The position numbers and the translations under genes were made by a program. From assembly GCA_021373185.1 (NCBI GenBank), contig JAJFTF010000051.1:62001-126000 (forward strand): 64,000 bases of DNA, given 5' to 3'. The notes beneath the pieces are model-generated. The model was not told the origin of the DNA, did no database searches, and saw only the letters and a program-made list of their open reading frames with translations. This DNA is from Betaproteobacteria bacterium (lineage in GTDB: Bacteria > Pseudomonadota > Gammaproteobacteria > Burkholderiales > Sulfuricellaceae). Below, piece by piece: positions 1 to 7,222 of the stretch. Numbering within the stretch: the first letter of the stretch is position 1; each line of letters starts with the position of its first letter.

Positions 1-817
1 AAATTTCGTCAAGTTGGACGTCCAGAAGCTGAAGTCCGATGGGCACCTTGAAGCACACGCGCGCGCCCTGGAAAAATATCCGGCCAAATTGATTGCCAAA
101 AAGGTCGAAACCCAAAGTGAACACGGTATTTGCAAATCATTGGGCTTCACCTACTACCAAGGCTACTATTTCGCCCACCCTGAAACGCTGAAAGCCAAGG
201 TAATCCATCCTGCTTATGCAGTCGTGCTGGAATTGCTGGACAAGGTGCGCAACAACGCGGAGATCAAGGATATTGAATCATCCCTCAAACGCGATGTGGC
301 GCTTTCCTTCAAGCTGTTGCGTTACATTAATTCTGTCGGTTTTGGCCTGTCCTGCGAAATCCAGTCGCTACGCCACGCACTGGCAATCCTGGGCTACCAG
401 CAACTGTACCGTTGGCTGACCTTGCTGCTGGTCACCGCTGGCGAAGGCAGCACCTCGCCCGCCCTGATGAGAACCGCCGTTACCCGCGGACGCCTGACCG
501 AATTACTTGGCAAGGACATGCTGAACTCAACCGAACGCGACAACCTGTTCATCGTTGGTGTATTTTCGTTGCTTGATGCAATGCTGGAAATGCCGATGGA
601 TGAAGTGCTGGATAAGCTTTCCCTGCCGGAATCAGTCACCGATGCACTGCTCAACAGACAGGGCATCTACGGCCCATTCCTGGAGCTGGCAGAAGCCTGC
701 GAGGAAGGTGATTCCGCCCATATCGAAAACCTGGCATTTTCACTGCAGATGGAGCCGGAAACGATCAACCATGCCCACCTTGCCGCACTGGCTTGGGTAG
801 AAGCGCTGGGAATATAG
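1..817 (+). CDS. EAL-HDOD signalling protein, C-terminal part (5' end outside window)
   Basis: The reading frame is open to the window edge, so the protein is truncated at its N-terminus. The first visible residues (FVKLDVQKL) look like the end of an EAL domain strand. The stretch that follows, with SLGFTYYQGYYFA, is the typical end of an EAL domain in YuxH-type proteins. The remaining roughly 200 residues form an HDOD domain, recognised by KDIESSLKRDVALSFKLLRYIN and the LRHALAILG helix. Proteins of this type combine a usually degenerate c-di-GMP phosphodiesterase domain with an HDOD protein-interaction domain and act as cytoplasmic regulators. Whether the EAL part is active cannot be judged because its catalytic residues lie upstream of the window. 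Confidence 0.85.
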   Translation, partial: NFVKLDVQKLKSDGHLEAHARALEKYPAKLIAKKVETQSEHGICKSLGFTYYQGYYFAHPETLKAKVIHPAYAVVLELLDKVRNNAEIKDIESSLKRDVALSFKLLRYINSVGFGLSCEIQSLRHALAILGYQQLYRWLTLLLVTAGEGSTSPALMRTAVTRGRLTELLGKDMLNSTERDNLFIVGVFSLLDAMLEMPMDEVLDKLSLPESVTDALLNRQGIYGPFLELAEACEEGDSAHIENLAFSLQMEPETINHAHLAALAWVEALGI

Positions 818-855
818 CTTGAATCGGGAAGTTGGCTAAACTCCCGGCAGCAATT

Positions 856-1239
856 TCAAATAGCAGAGGATTCCCGCTTGGCGCCAGCCTCGTCCATACG
901 TGCCAGATACTGCTGCCACAGCCTCTCCTGGCCGACTCCCAAGTCATACAAATAATCCCAGGAATACAGGCCGCTGTCGTGCCCGTCCGAGAAAACCAGT
1001 TGCACGGCATAACTGCCCACCGGCTGAATATCTGTAATCTCTACATCCTTCTTTCCCACCTGCAACACCTCCTGCCCCGGGCCATGACCACGCACCTCGG
1101 CAGAGGGTGAATATACTCGCAAAAATTCGCAAGGCAGCTCAAAACGCTTGCCATCGGAGAAAGCGACCTCCAGCATGCGCGATTTCTGGTGCAACTTGAT
1201 CTCACTAGGTATCGGCGTCTTGCCATCCAAACCAGCCAT
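856..1239 (-). CDS. DUF971 family protein
   Basis: This 127-residue protein matches the DUF971 (gamma-butyrobetaine hydroxylase N-terminal-like) family in size and pattern. It has an early PSEIKLHQKSRMLEVAFSDG strand pair, then LPCEFLRVYSPSAEVRGHG, then VGSYAVQLVFSDGHDSGLYSW and a closing YLYDLG helix. Stand-alone members are common in proteobacteria, sometimes near iron-sulfur or ubiquinone genes; their exact role is unsettled. The conserved zinc-ligand cysteines of the hydroxylase version are not all present: only one Cys (in LPCEF) is seen. The gene converges on the EAL-HDOD gene and lies about 90 bases downstream of the dehydrogenase gene on the same strand. Confidence 0.85.
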   Translation of the reverse strand: MAGLDGKTPIPSEIKLHQKSRMLEVAFSDGKRFELPCEFLRVYSPSAEVRGHGPGQEVLQVGKKDVEITDIQPVGSYAVQLVFSDGHDSGLYSWDYLYDLGVGQERLWQQYLARMDEAGAKRESSAI

Positions 1240-1327
1240 GTCTATCCCTTTCGATTCGGCAGCAAAACCAATTTCATGGAAGCCGCCAATTGATAATAAT
1301 TCGCAAACATTATAACGCTAAACAACG

Positions 1328-2173
1328 TTATTTACTGCCGTCTCCTCCCACCTTGGCGAGCAGCTTATCCATCCATCTGCCAGGCAGAATCCGCTTCAAA
1401 AAGGCAAACAGGTGGGTGGGAACTGTCACATGGTAGCGAACCTTTGGGTTCGTGCTTTCCAGCGCATGAACAACCTTGGCAAGTACCGCTTCGGGGGGCA
1501 AGGTAAACGACACCGTCGCCCCCTGCTTGGCCAGCCGGCGTTCCATCATCATGTATTTATCGCAGTGAACACTATGTGTCATGTCAATATTGCGCCGGTA
1601 TGCGGCAAAGGAATTTGCCCGAAAACGACTCTCGATCGGGCCCGGCTCAATCAGCGAAACATGAATACCACTGCCGCGAAGTTCCAATCGGAGCGTGTCC
1701 GCAATCCCTTCCAGTGCATACTTGCTGGCGATATAGGCGCCCCGGTAAGGAAGTGCAACCAGCCCCAGCACCGAACTATTCATGACAATCCGGCCATGGC
1801 CCTGAGCACGCATGACCGGAATGATCAGGTTGGTCAGCTCGATAGTGCCAAACAGATTTGTTTCGAATTGCTCGCGCAATACCTCGCGCCGCAAATCCTC
1901 AACAGCACCCGGCTGTCCATAAGCGCCATTATTGAACAAGCCATCAAGCCTTCCCCCGCTACGTGCCAGAACCTCATTCACCGCCCGACAAATGGACGCG
2001 GAATCCGCCAGATCGAGCTGCACGCTTTCCAGCCCTTCTGCCTGCAGCAGGCGCACATCCTCGGCCATTCTGGCCGAGGCAAAAACCCGGTAACCGCGTT
2101 TTGCCAGGCCCGTAGCGACACAATGCCCGATTCCGCTGGAGCAACCGGTGATCAAAATAGTTTTTAAGCTCAT
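1328..2173 (-). CDS. Short-chain dehydrogenase/reductase (SDR family)
   Basis: This 281-residue protein is a classical SDR oxidoreductase. The nucleotide-binding TGCSSGIG motif is at residues 9-16, NNGAYG at 81-86, the catalytic serine near 133-134 and the YxxxK motif at Tyr147/Lys151. The A39-R region after the second strand (ASARM) favours NADP(H) over NAD(H), by family experience. The C-terminal 100 residues resemble SDRs acting on lipid or retinol-like substrates (FAAYRRNIDMTHSVHCDKYM), but the substrate cannot be named. The C-terminal helix is hydrophobic and basic (HLFAFLKRILPGRWMDKLLAK), which could give membrane association. Confidence 0.9.
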   Translation of the reverse strand: MSLKTILITGCSSGIGHCVATGLAKRGYRVFASARMAEDVRLLQAEGLESVQLDLADSASICRAVNEVLARSGGRLDGLFNNGAYGQPGAVEDLRREVLREQFETNLFGTIELTNLIIPVMRAQGHGRIVMNSSVLGLVALPYRGAYIASKYALEGIADTLRLELRGSGIHVSLIEPGPIESRFRANSFAAYRRNIDMTHSVHCDKYMMMERRLAKQGATVSFTLPPEAVLAKVVHALESTNPKVRYHVTVPTHLFAFLKRILPGRWMDKLLAKVGGDGSK

Positions 2174-2258
2174 GATGCCCCTAATTTTTTAATTCATCAT
2201 ACCTGTTGCCTCAACGAAGTAAAATCCGTGCAAATATTCATGCTGCCTCAAGAAATCG

Positions 2259-2268
2259 TTGATATAAT
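2259..2268 (+). promoter_or_regulatory. Extended -10 promoter element upstream of mlaA
   Basis: TGATATAAT fits an extended -10 box (TG-N-TATAAT). It sits about 45 bases before the mlaA start. No good -35 hexamer is seen at 16-18 bases, which is normal for extended -10 promoters. Read directly from sequence; not tested. Confidence 0.4.
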
Positions 2269-2313
2269 GTCCCCGGTATAAACAATAAAATTCCTTTACG
2301 TTGGAAAATAAAA

Positions 2314-3051
2314 ATGCAATCGACCCTATTCAGAATCTCCGGCATCCTGCTGCTAAGTCTTGGACTGTTCGGCTGCGCCACCAATGGTGACCCGCGCGAC
2401 CCTCTGGAACCGCTCAACCGCGGCATTTACAAGTTTAACGACGCGGTTGATACTGCCGTGATCAAACCGGTTGCAACAACCTACAAGGATGCATTACCCA
2501 GCCCAGTCCGCACCGCCATCGGCAATTTCTTCTCCAACCTTGATGACTTGCTGGTATTGCTCAACGACCTTCTCCAGTTCAAACTCGAACAAGCCGCGTC
2601 GGATTTCAGCCGCTTGGCCTGGAATACCTCTGTTGGCATTGTTGGCCTGATCGATGTAGCCACCCCGATGGAGTTGCCAAAACACAATGAAGATTTTGGG
2701 CAAACACTGGGATACTGGGGCATAAACGATGGCCCCTATCTGGTACTGCCATTCATGGGCCCCAGCTCGATCCGCGATACCGTCGGACTGGCATTCGATG
2801 CCCACTACGACCCGCTCTGGCGGCACACCCCGGTTGATGAACGCAATTCGGCAGTTGCACTGCATGCTGTAGACGCCCGCTCACGCCTGTTCGAAGCGGA
2901 GGAAGTGCTGGATGAAGCCGCCATCGACCGCTACGTCTTCCTGCGCGACGCCTACCTGCAACGCCGCCGTGGTTTGGTTTATGATGGCAACCCACCACAT
3001 GAAAAATATGAAGATTTCGACAGCCCTGCACCTGCCGCAGCCAAGCCCTGA
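2314..3051 (+). CDS. mlaA: MlaA (VacJ) outer-membrane phospholipid-transport lipoprotein
   Basis: The 245-residue protein begins with a signal sequence ending in a lipobox, LGLFG before Cys21, so it should be a lipoprotein. The mature part starts DPLEPLNRGIYKFNDAVD, the signature of the MlaA/VacJ family, and continues with NFFSNLDDLLVLLNDLLQ and the GYWGINDGPYLVLPFMGPSSIRD core. MlaA sits in the outer membrane and removes mislocalised phospholipids from the outer leaflet, passing them to MlaC and the MlaFEDB importer. The rest of the Mla system is not next to it here. The C-terminus ends in an Ala/Pro-rich tail. A perfect hairpin follows directly after the stop. Confidence 0.95.
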   Translation: MQSTLFRISGILLLSLGLFGCATNGDPRDPLEPLNRGIYKFNDAVDTAVIKPVATTYKDALPSPVRTAIGNFFSNLDDLLVLLNDLLQFKLEQAASDFSRLAWNTSVGIVGLIDVATPMELPKHNEDFGQTLGYWGINDGPYLVLPFMGPSSIRDTVGLAFDAHYDPLWRHTPVDERNSAVALHAVDARSRLFEAEEVLDEAAIDRYVFLRDAYLQRRRGLVYDGNPPHEKYEDFDSPAPAAAKP

Positions 3052-3057
3052 TTCAAT

Positions 3058-3083
3058 AGCCCCGCTATAGCGATAGCGGGGCT
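3058..3083 (+). terminator. Hairpin after mlaA
   Basis: An 11-bp perfect inverted repeat (AGCCCCGCTAT, 4-base loop, ATAGCGGGGCT) begins 6 bases after the mlaA stop. The stem is strong but no run of T follows, so it may be a weak terminator or an mRNA 3' stabiliser. Confidence 0.55.
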
Positions 3084-3532
3084 ACTCCGACAACAAACCA
3101 AACACGACAGGCATTTCCTCTTTAGGTTACATCTAGTTGATTGCAATCTTTCAGCCCAAACAGATCTGATTTATTAAAAATCCCACTGTTGTCCCACTCC
3201 TTGCTGCGCCCTTGATCCAACACCGCATAAAACAGCAGTAGTTTGTGCTGCCAGCCCACATTCAGAACCCCAGAGAGTCTCGGTGCAAAGGCCATACTGC
3301 TTTGCCATGAGCGGGCGCGATGGCAATACGATAAGACTCATTGGATTACGCAAAGAAGGGCGCGCGTGGCATGCGAAGACAAAAAAGAAATGCAGGAACT
3401 TGTTAGAGATGGCGGGAGGGTGACGTCCACATTGGATAGCCTTAACCCGCATATCTAAACGATCTACGTGATCGCTAAAAACCGTGTTACCACGTTTCTT
3501 ACCACGGCTTTCATAAGCATAGCCCGGAATCA
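3084..3532. other. Gene-poor left boundary region of the integrative element
   Basis: No convincing gene is seen in these 450 bases; the short open frames lack ribosome sites and family features. The stretch holds two notable things. At 3410-3422, TGGCGGGAGGGTG resembles the tRNA-Ser 3' end (TGGCGGAGAGGGTG) with one base missing, a possible distal attachment core. At 3487-3506 there are two copies of TTACCACG, the same octamer that is repeated upstream of the integrase gene at the other end of the element. The left boundary of the element therefore probably lies in this stretch. Confidence 0.45.
3487..3506. repeat. Arm-type repeats TTACCACG x2, left end of element
   Basis: TTACCACG occurs at 3487-3494 and 3499-3506, spaced 12 bases start to start. 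The reverse complement CGTGGTAA is repeated in the region between the integrase gene and tRNA-Ser. Matching short repeats at both ends of an integrated element are expected for integrase arm-binding or excisionase-binding sites. This role is inferred from position and sequence match. Confidence 0.5.
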
Positions 3533-3718
3533 TCATCTTCCCGCCAGTTTAATCTGTTGTTCCATCCACGCCTCGATATCGGCAGACAGCCAAGCAACAG
3601 TCCGCGCACCCAAACTAATCGGTTTCGGGAAACTCCCTTTTTTCATCCGATCATAGATGGTCGAGCGAGGTAGCCCGGTGCGAGCTTCAACCTGACGCCG
3701 CCGCAAAAAGGAAGTCAT
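3533..3718 (-). CDS. AlpA-like excisionase/transcriptional regulator
   Basis: This 61-residue protein is a single MerR/AlpA-type winged helix: FLRRRQVEARTGLPRSTIYDRMKKGSFPKPISLGARTVAW, then LSADIEAWMEQQI. This is the usual AlpA layout: recognition helix around STIYDRMKKG, wing with FPKPI, and a closing helix with W. AlpA proteins are found next to P4-type integrases, where they activate integrase expression or act as recombination directionality factors. Here it lies at the opposite end of the element from the integrase and its start overlaps the stop of the rep gene by 4 bases, so the two are probably cotranscribed. Its likely binding sites are the CGTGGTAA repeats at the element ends (inference). 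Confidence 0.85.
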   Translation of the reverse strand: MTSFLRRRQVEARTGLPRSTIYDRMKKGSFPKPISLGARTVAWLSADIEAWMEQQIKLAGR

Positions 3719-4857
3719 AGCCCCTCCTCATTCAGCACTTCCGGCAGAAAGTCGGCGTAGTTTTCCAGCCTTTTCGGAATACCAACACGTTTCAAGTCAT
3801 TGACCACAGCGAAAGCATCACCGCCGTGAAATTGCATCATGACGTTGACCGTCTTGCCGGTCATCTGGCGGGCATTCTCAACAGCGCGTTTGTAGGAAAT
3901 CTTCACGGCATTGGTAATGGTGCGAATTTTTACCTGCACTTCGGAAAGATAGCCCAAGGCATCGGGATAGGCTCCGGCAAGATAGTGTCCGGGGCAGATA
4001 AGTGCGTCCCAAGGAATAAAGCGGCTCTTGTTGCGTAACTCGACCTCAACCCTCACCCACGGGCTTTCATTGTCGCCTAGCTGCTTGCCCTTTTCGTAGA
4101 CACGCAGCATTTTTCCATTCTGGCGCTTTCCGATGTAGAGGGTTTTGCCATCGCCGGTGCCGAGATCATCGATTAATCTGGCTTTGGCGGGTCGCCCATT
4201 CAGGTTGAATGCGCCAGCTTGCAGCCACTCCAAAGCGATTCCTACCGTGGCGACATCACCATTCATGTCGTCATGGGCGAGATCAAGGCGAGTGATGATT
4301 ACGCGGTTCTGTTCGCCCCATATCTTTATCCGCTCCCAATTGGTGACGAGTGCACAGCCTTGTGCGTTCAGTTCGAGATGGATGCTCCCGCGCTGACTTT
4401 CCCCCCCGTGGGCGAGTAGTCCGTAATCCGTTCCATCTCCATTGGTGAGGGTGTGACGTAGCTTATAACCGTTCCAACCTTTGCCAGTCGGTATGGCGGC
4501 ACCCACTCCGAATAACTCGGCAAGCTGTGGAATGAGCCACATGACGCCTTCGCCTTGTGGTGGCGTAAGCGTGAATGCAAACCAATCGATGTGGGCTATT
4601 TGTGGCGAGACGGATTCTAGGGGTATCGGGTGTAGAACTATTTTCGAGTGCCGACCATCTGACAAGAACTGGACTCGATCGGTTTGAATCAGGTTTTCCC
4701 CCGTAGGGATGGGACTTGTTTCTGCTAAGTTTTCCCCCGTAATTACTATACGGGGGTAAGCGCTGCCTTGCGCTCCGTCCGCGCGGGGCGCGCTTACGCT
4801 GCACGCCGTGCGGGCGGTGCTCAGGCCGCTTGACTCATTGTTGTGTTGCTTCGACAT
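3715..4857 (-). CDS. Rolling-circle replication initiator, Rep_trans (RstA-like) family
   Basis: The start at 4857 is chosen because GGAGG lies 5 bases upstream; the frame stays open further upstream but without a ribosome site. The 380-residue protein has an N-terminal low-complexity part (1-85) with the unit TGENL twice. The catalytic region follows, beginning at HIDWFAFTLTPP (89-100). It continues with RLDLAHDD (190-197, metal-binding type), GKTLYIGKR (237-245), LRVYEKGK with candidate nicking Tyr254, and WVRVEVELR (267-275). This order is that of the replication initiation factor family PF02486, which includes RstA of CTX phage and plasmid RepC-type initiators. These proteins nick a double-strand origin and start rolling-circle copying. 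It overlaps the alpA-like gene by 4 bases. No coat or assembly gene is present, so this is not a complete filamentous phage. Confidence 0.85.
   Translation of the reverse strand: MSKQHNNESSGLSTARTACSVSAPRADGAQGSAYPRIVITGENLAETSPIPTGENLIQTDRVQFLSDGRHSKIVLHPIPLESVSPQIAHIDWFAFTLTPPQGEGVMWLIPQLAELFGVGAAIPTGKGWNGYKLRHTLTNGDGTDYGLLAHGGESQRGSIHLELNAQGCALVTNWERIKIWGEQNRVIITRLDLAHDDMNGDVATVGIALEWLQAGAFNLNGRPAKARLIDDLGTGDGKTLYIGKRQNGKMLRVYEKGKQLGDNESPWVRVEVELRNKSRFIPWDALICPGHYLAGAYPDALGYLSEVQVKIRTITNAVKISYKRAVENARQMTGKTVNVMMQFHGGDAFAVVNDLKRVGIPKRLENYADFLPEVLNEEGL
4698..4756. repeat. CCCCCGTA repeats inside the rep gene
   Basis: CCCCCGTA occurs at 4698-4705 and 4734-4741, and the inverted copy TACGGGGG lies at 4749-4756, 7 bases after the second. 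The inverted pair could form a small hairpin. The repeats encode part of the low-complexity N-terminus of the initiator (the TGENL units). Rolling-circle origins are sometimes located inside the initiator gene, so this is one candidate nick region, but repeated protein sequence alone could also explain it. Confidence 0.4.
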
Positions 4858-5336
4858 AAAACCTCCATAGCGACGGTCAACGGCTAATGGAGGGTTTATA
4901 AATGAAAAAAAACCATAACCCACCAAAGCCGTCAACAAATTGGTTGACGAAAATTTGATGTCGCTATGGTTCTGGCTGGGGGGCACCTCTTTGTGGTCAT
5001 TCGACCAGGCTTATCCACCCTCAGTAGGCAGCTACGCGCACGACTACGCGCCTCACTGACCACCTTATTACAACAACATATGCCATGTCAAGCGCCGAGT
5101 TACCCACATATCCACCCCGCCGCGCTTTGCGCCCCCGGCTTCTGGCTTGCCGTAAGGCGCCAGCCGGGGCTTCGGGCGGCGTGGATATATGGGTAACTCT
5201 GTTCTGCGGAAGCTCGAATTGATTTTAAAGCATGGCCTTATATTTTCGGCACTAAACGGAACTTCAACATTCTTCAAAGTTACCAGTCAACGAAGTGAAA
5301 CTGCGCGCTTTTTCGCAGCCCCACTTGAGCGTAGGA
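4858..5336. other. Palindrome-rich non-coding region upstream of rep (candidate replication origin)
   Basis: About 480 bases without a convincing gene but full of structure. CCATAGCGAC at 4865-4874 is inverted at 4960-4969. GTCAAC/GTTGAC form a palindrome at 4931-4948. TGGTC/GACCA is at 4994-5007. TTATCCACC (one base from the DnaA box consensus TTATNCACA) is near 5011. CTACGCGC is directly repeated at 5032-5039 and 5044-5051. A large hairpin lies at 5097-5199. Clustering of such signals directly upstream of a rolling-circle initiator suggests an origin and a rep operator. The G+C level drops sharply after about 5215, toward the cargo genes. Confidence 0.5.
5097..5199. repeat. Large imperfect hairpin, 25-bp arms, with nested inner stem
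   Basis: The arms are 5097-5121 (begins GAGTTACCCA) and 5175-5199 (ends TGGGTAACTC). They are reverse complements at 23 of 25 positions. A second stem lies inside: CCCCGGCT...CTGGC at 5133-5146 against GCCAGCCGGGG at 5159-5169. The whole can fold as one structure of about 100 nt. Such structures serve as single-strand origins, packaging hairpins or integration sites in filamentous-phage-like and plasmid replicons. The function here is inferred only from its place upstream of rep. Confidence 0.6.
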
Positions 5337-5642
5337 TCATGCCTTTTTCTCGCATGTTTGCGATTTATTGGCACTTGGGACAGAAGTCCCTCCTTTTAGT
5401 GTGAACGTGTCACCAAGCTTATTACATGAATCGCACATGGGCACAATCCGCTCACCCACAACTTTTAGATTTATAACATGCGCCCCTAGAGTTGCCGTAC
5501 TGAAACATCCTTTAACTGAACAACTATCTGGCCATGTTTTCTTAGTAGAAAAATTCATCCAGTGTTGTTTCCATGCTCCACACTTGCATGCTCTATCAGC
5601 AGTACCACTTTTATTGGACCAGCCAGCCGCGGGAATGTCCAT
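5337..5642 (-). CDS. Small Cys-rich HNH-like zinc-binding protein (element cargo)
   Basis: This 101-residue protein has a good ribosome site (AAGGAG, 7 bases before ATG). Its pattern is Cys19-Lys-Cys21, then Cys41-x4-Cys46, then GAHV with His55, then IVPMCDSCN with Cys70/Cys73/Asn74, and a final conserved-looking VPSANKSQTC with Cys97. The spacing of Cys pair, AH, and P-x-C-x-x-C-N recalls the zinc-ribbon frame of HNH nucleases, but a full HNH active site cannot be confirmed (only one clear His). I recall small uncharacterised bacterial proteins of this style in mobile regions, so it may be a known but unnamed family. It lies 95 bases downstream of the AIPR-like gene on the same strand and the two are probably cotranscribed. 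Confidence 0.6.
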   Translation of the reverse strand: MDIPAAGWSNKSGTADRACKCGAWKQHWMNFSTKKTWPDSCSVKGCFSTATLGAHVINLKVVGERIVPMCDSCNKLGDTFTLKGGTSVPSANKSQTCEKKA

Positions 5643-5700
5643 ATATTTCTCCTTATGAATATTAGTGACATGACTATAAGGGACGGTTGATGTTTAACCT

Positions 5701-5725
5701 GCAGCCACCACCTTGTGATGGCTGC
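5701..5725. repeat. Intergenic hairpin between the two cargo genes
   Basis: GCAGCCA at 5701-5707 and TGGCTGC at 5719-5725 form a 7-bp stem with an 11-base loop. There is no T-run on either side, so a true terminator is doubtful. It could attenuate or process the shared message. Confidence 0.4.
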
Positions 5726-5737
5726 ATCATAGATTGA

Positions 5738-7081
5738 TTAGATCAGTTTATTACGCATTAAAACATCTCGAACTGCCATGCTCGCAAGAACATAACTGCC
5801 ACGATTTTTCCCAACCTTTTGAGGATCGTATGCTGACATCTTAATTACCAATTCTCCATAACTAGCCATAATGTCGTTTAGATAGGTGGTAATAAATTCT
5901 GCCGGCTCAGTGATCCAACTAAGTTTTCCCGATTTATTGGCTGTCATTAATTCACTTAGACTATAGACCAAAGGCATCATAAATCCCTCTGGATAAGTGT
6001 AATCAATCGGCTTGCCGTAATATTTCGTTTTGCCTGCAGAAGCGGAAACAGACGTAATAAGCCCGAATTTTCCATTGGATGACTTGTTATAAGCATCAGG
6101 AAGTTTCTCGTAAATCAAATCGTACAACTCCGGGAGCCTATTAATCATTCTCAGAGCGGACAGAACTACAGGATCAACAACCTCACGCAGAAACTCTCCA
6201 CTAGAAGAGGGCTGACTGATCCCATCTGTAAGAATAATCTTGTCAAATTGGCCTACACATTCAGCTTTTGATGAATAGATATGAACTGGATTTACATCCT
6301 TGCCAATGGCTGTCTTTGAAAGCGGGATTAGTGAAAGTGCAATAAGTTCACGCACTTTAATTAGTCCACCATCATTAGTTTTCCACTCAATCTTTTCAAA
6401 TAAATCGGGATCAACAAATTCTTTGATCGCTTCGTAATGCCCCATTTTATTTGACTTTGTTTCTTCGGATAGTTGGGTATTGTTATTTCTGGCTCGAGCT
6501 ATTTCCATTATGGAAGTAACAAAATCCAAATCCTCGCTATTAGCATGTTTGGGGTAAATTATTTCGGAAGGGACTAGAAATTTGGTGGTTTTCTTCGTCT
6601 CAGAAATAACATCCGAATATTTATTCCATAATTCTTTGAGATCAGACCACCGTTTTACCTTGCGAATTTCCTTGTCGGATGCGCCGGCATTCCCAAGAAA
6701 GAATAGTGCAATGGCTAGAGTATTGTGGCCTCCATCCAGAATGCCATTTACTTTTGGATTGACGAAAGTAATCTCGAAACGATTGCGCTCTAGCCTTGTG
6801 CAAGTGTTGGTGGAAATAAGAACGCCCTTAGACATCAAAGGGAATAGCTCAGGGGTGTCTTGTAAAGCGAGAATGATGTCTCCCGTAACGCCGCTACGCT
6901 TAGGATTGCGTGGGTTTGATTCTAGTAGTTCCATATCGTCGGAAGCATATTTCTCATTGAGAAACTCATCAATAAGATCAACCATGCTTGAGCCATACAT
7001 GAAGCCACTTAATCTATTTAATGGGGCAGATTTTTCTTGTATGCAGTATTCGTGAAACCGTACAACCACAGATTTTGACAT
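5738..7081 (-). CDS. AIPR/DGQHR-like protein, candidate anti-phage effector
   Basis: The 447-residue protein starts at an ATG with TAGGAG 6 bases upstream. It has the pattern seen in AIPR (abortive infection phage resistance, PF10592) proteins: an N-terminal part, then MSKGVLISTNTCTRLERNRFEI (83-104) and FVNPKVNGILDGGHNTLAIALFFL (106-129). A helical region with RARNNNTQLSEETKSN follows; the RNNNTQ stretch is typical of AIPR. The DGGHN motif also recalls the DGQHR motif of DndB/ParB-like proteins, so the exact family is uncertain. No signal peptide or membrane segment is seen, so it should act in the cytoplasm. The gene is clearly more A+T-rich than the flanking chromosome, which fits recent acquisition. 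Context (phage-satellite-like element, partner Cys-rich protein) supports a defence role, as inference. Confidence 0.6.
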   Translation of the reverse strand: MSKSVVVRFHEYCIQEKSAPLNRLSGFMYGSSMVDLIDEFLNEKYASDDMELLESNPRNPKRSGVTGDIILALQDTPELFPLMSKGVLISTNTCTRLERNRFEITFVNPKVNGILDGGHNTLAIALFFLGNAGASDKEIRKVKRWSDLKELWNKYSDVISETKKTTKFLVPSEIIYPKHANSEDLDFVTSIMEIARARNNNTQLSEETKSNKMGHYEAIKEFVDPDLFEKIEWKTNDGGLIKVRELIALSLIPLSKTAIGKDVNPVHIYSSKAECVGQFDKIILTDGISQPSSSGEFLREVVDPVVLSALRMINRLPELYDLIYEKLPDAYNKSSNGKFGLITSVSASAGKTKYYGKPIDYTYPEGFMMPLVYSLSELMTANKSGKLSWITEPAEFITTYLNDIMASYGELVIKMSAYDPQKVGKNRGSYVLASMAVRDVLMRNKLI

Positions 7082-7222
7082 GTTTGTCTCCTAACACATT
7101 TAAAGTGGGTGACAAACCGAGGGCTACAAGGGGAGAAATACGTGAAGTGTGTGCTACTAGCCTCAACATACATTCATCTCGAATGCGCAACCGGCCTGTC
7201 CTTAGCTTGTATCCACAAGCAT
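7082..7222. other. Leader of the AIPR-like gene
   Basis: A non-coding A+T-rich stretch of 140 bases between the small open frame at 7223-7405 and the AIPR-like gene. It holds the ribosome site of the latter (TAGGAG). I see no clear promoter hexamers or strong hairpin. Confidence 0.4.

Noticed and set aside
3174..3536. 120-codon frame at the left end of the element
   Set aside because: No ribosome site, no family features, and it runs through the probable attachment and arm-site region.
5701..5725. Rho-independent terminator between the two cargo genes
   Set aside because: The stem is short, the loop large, and no T-run follows on the minus strand.
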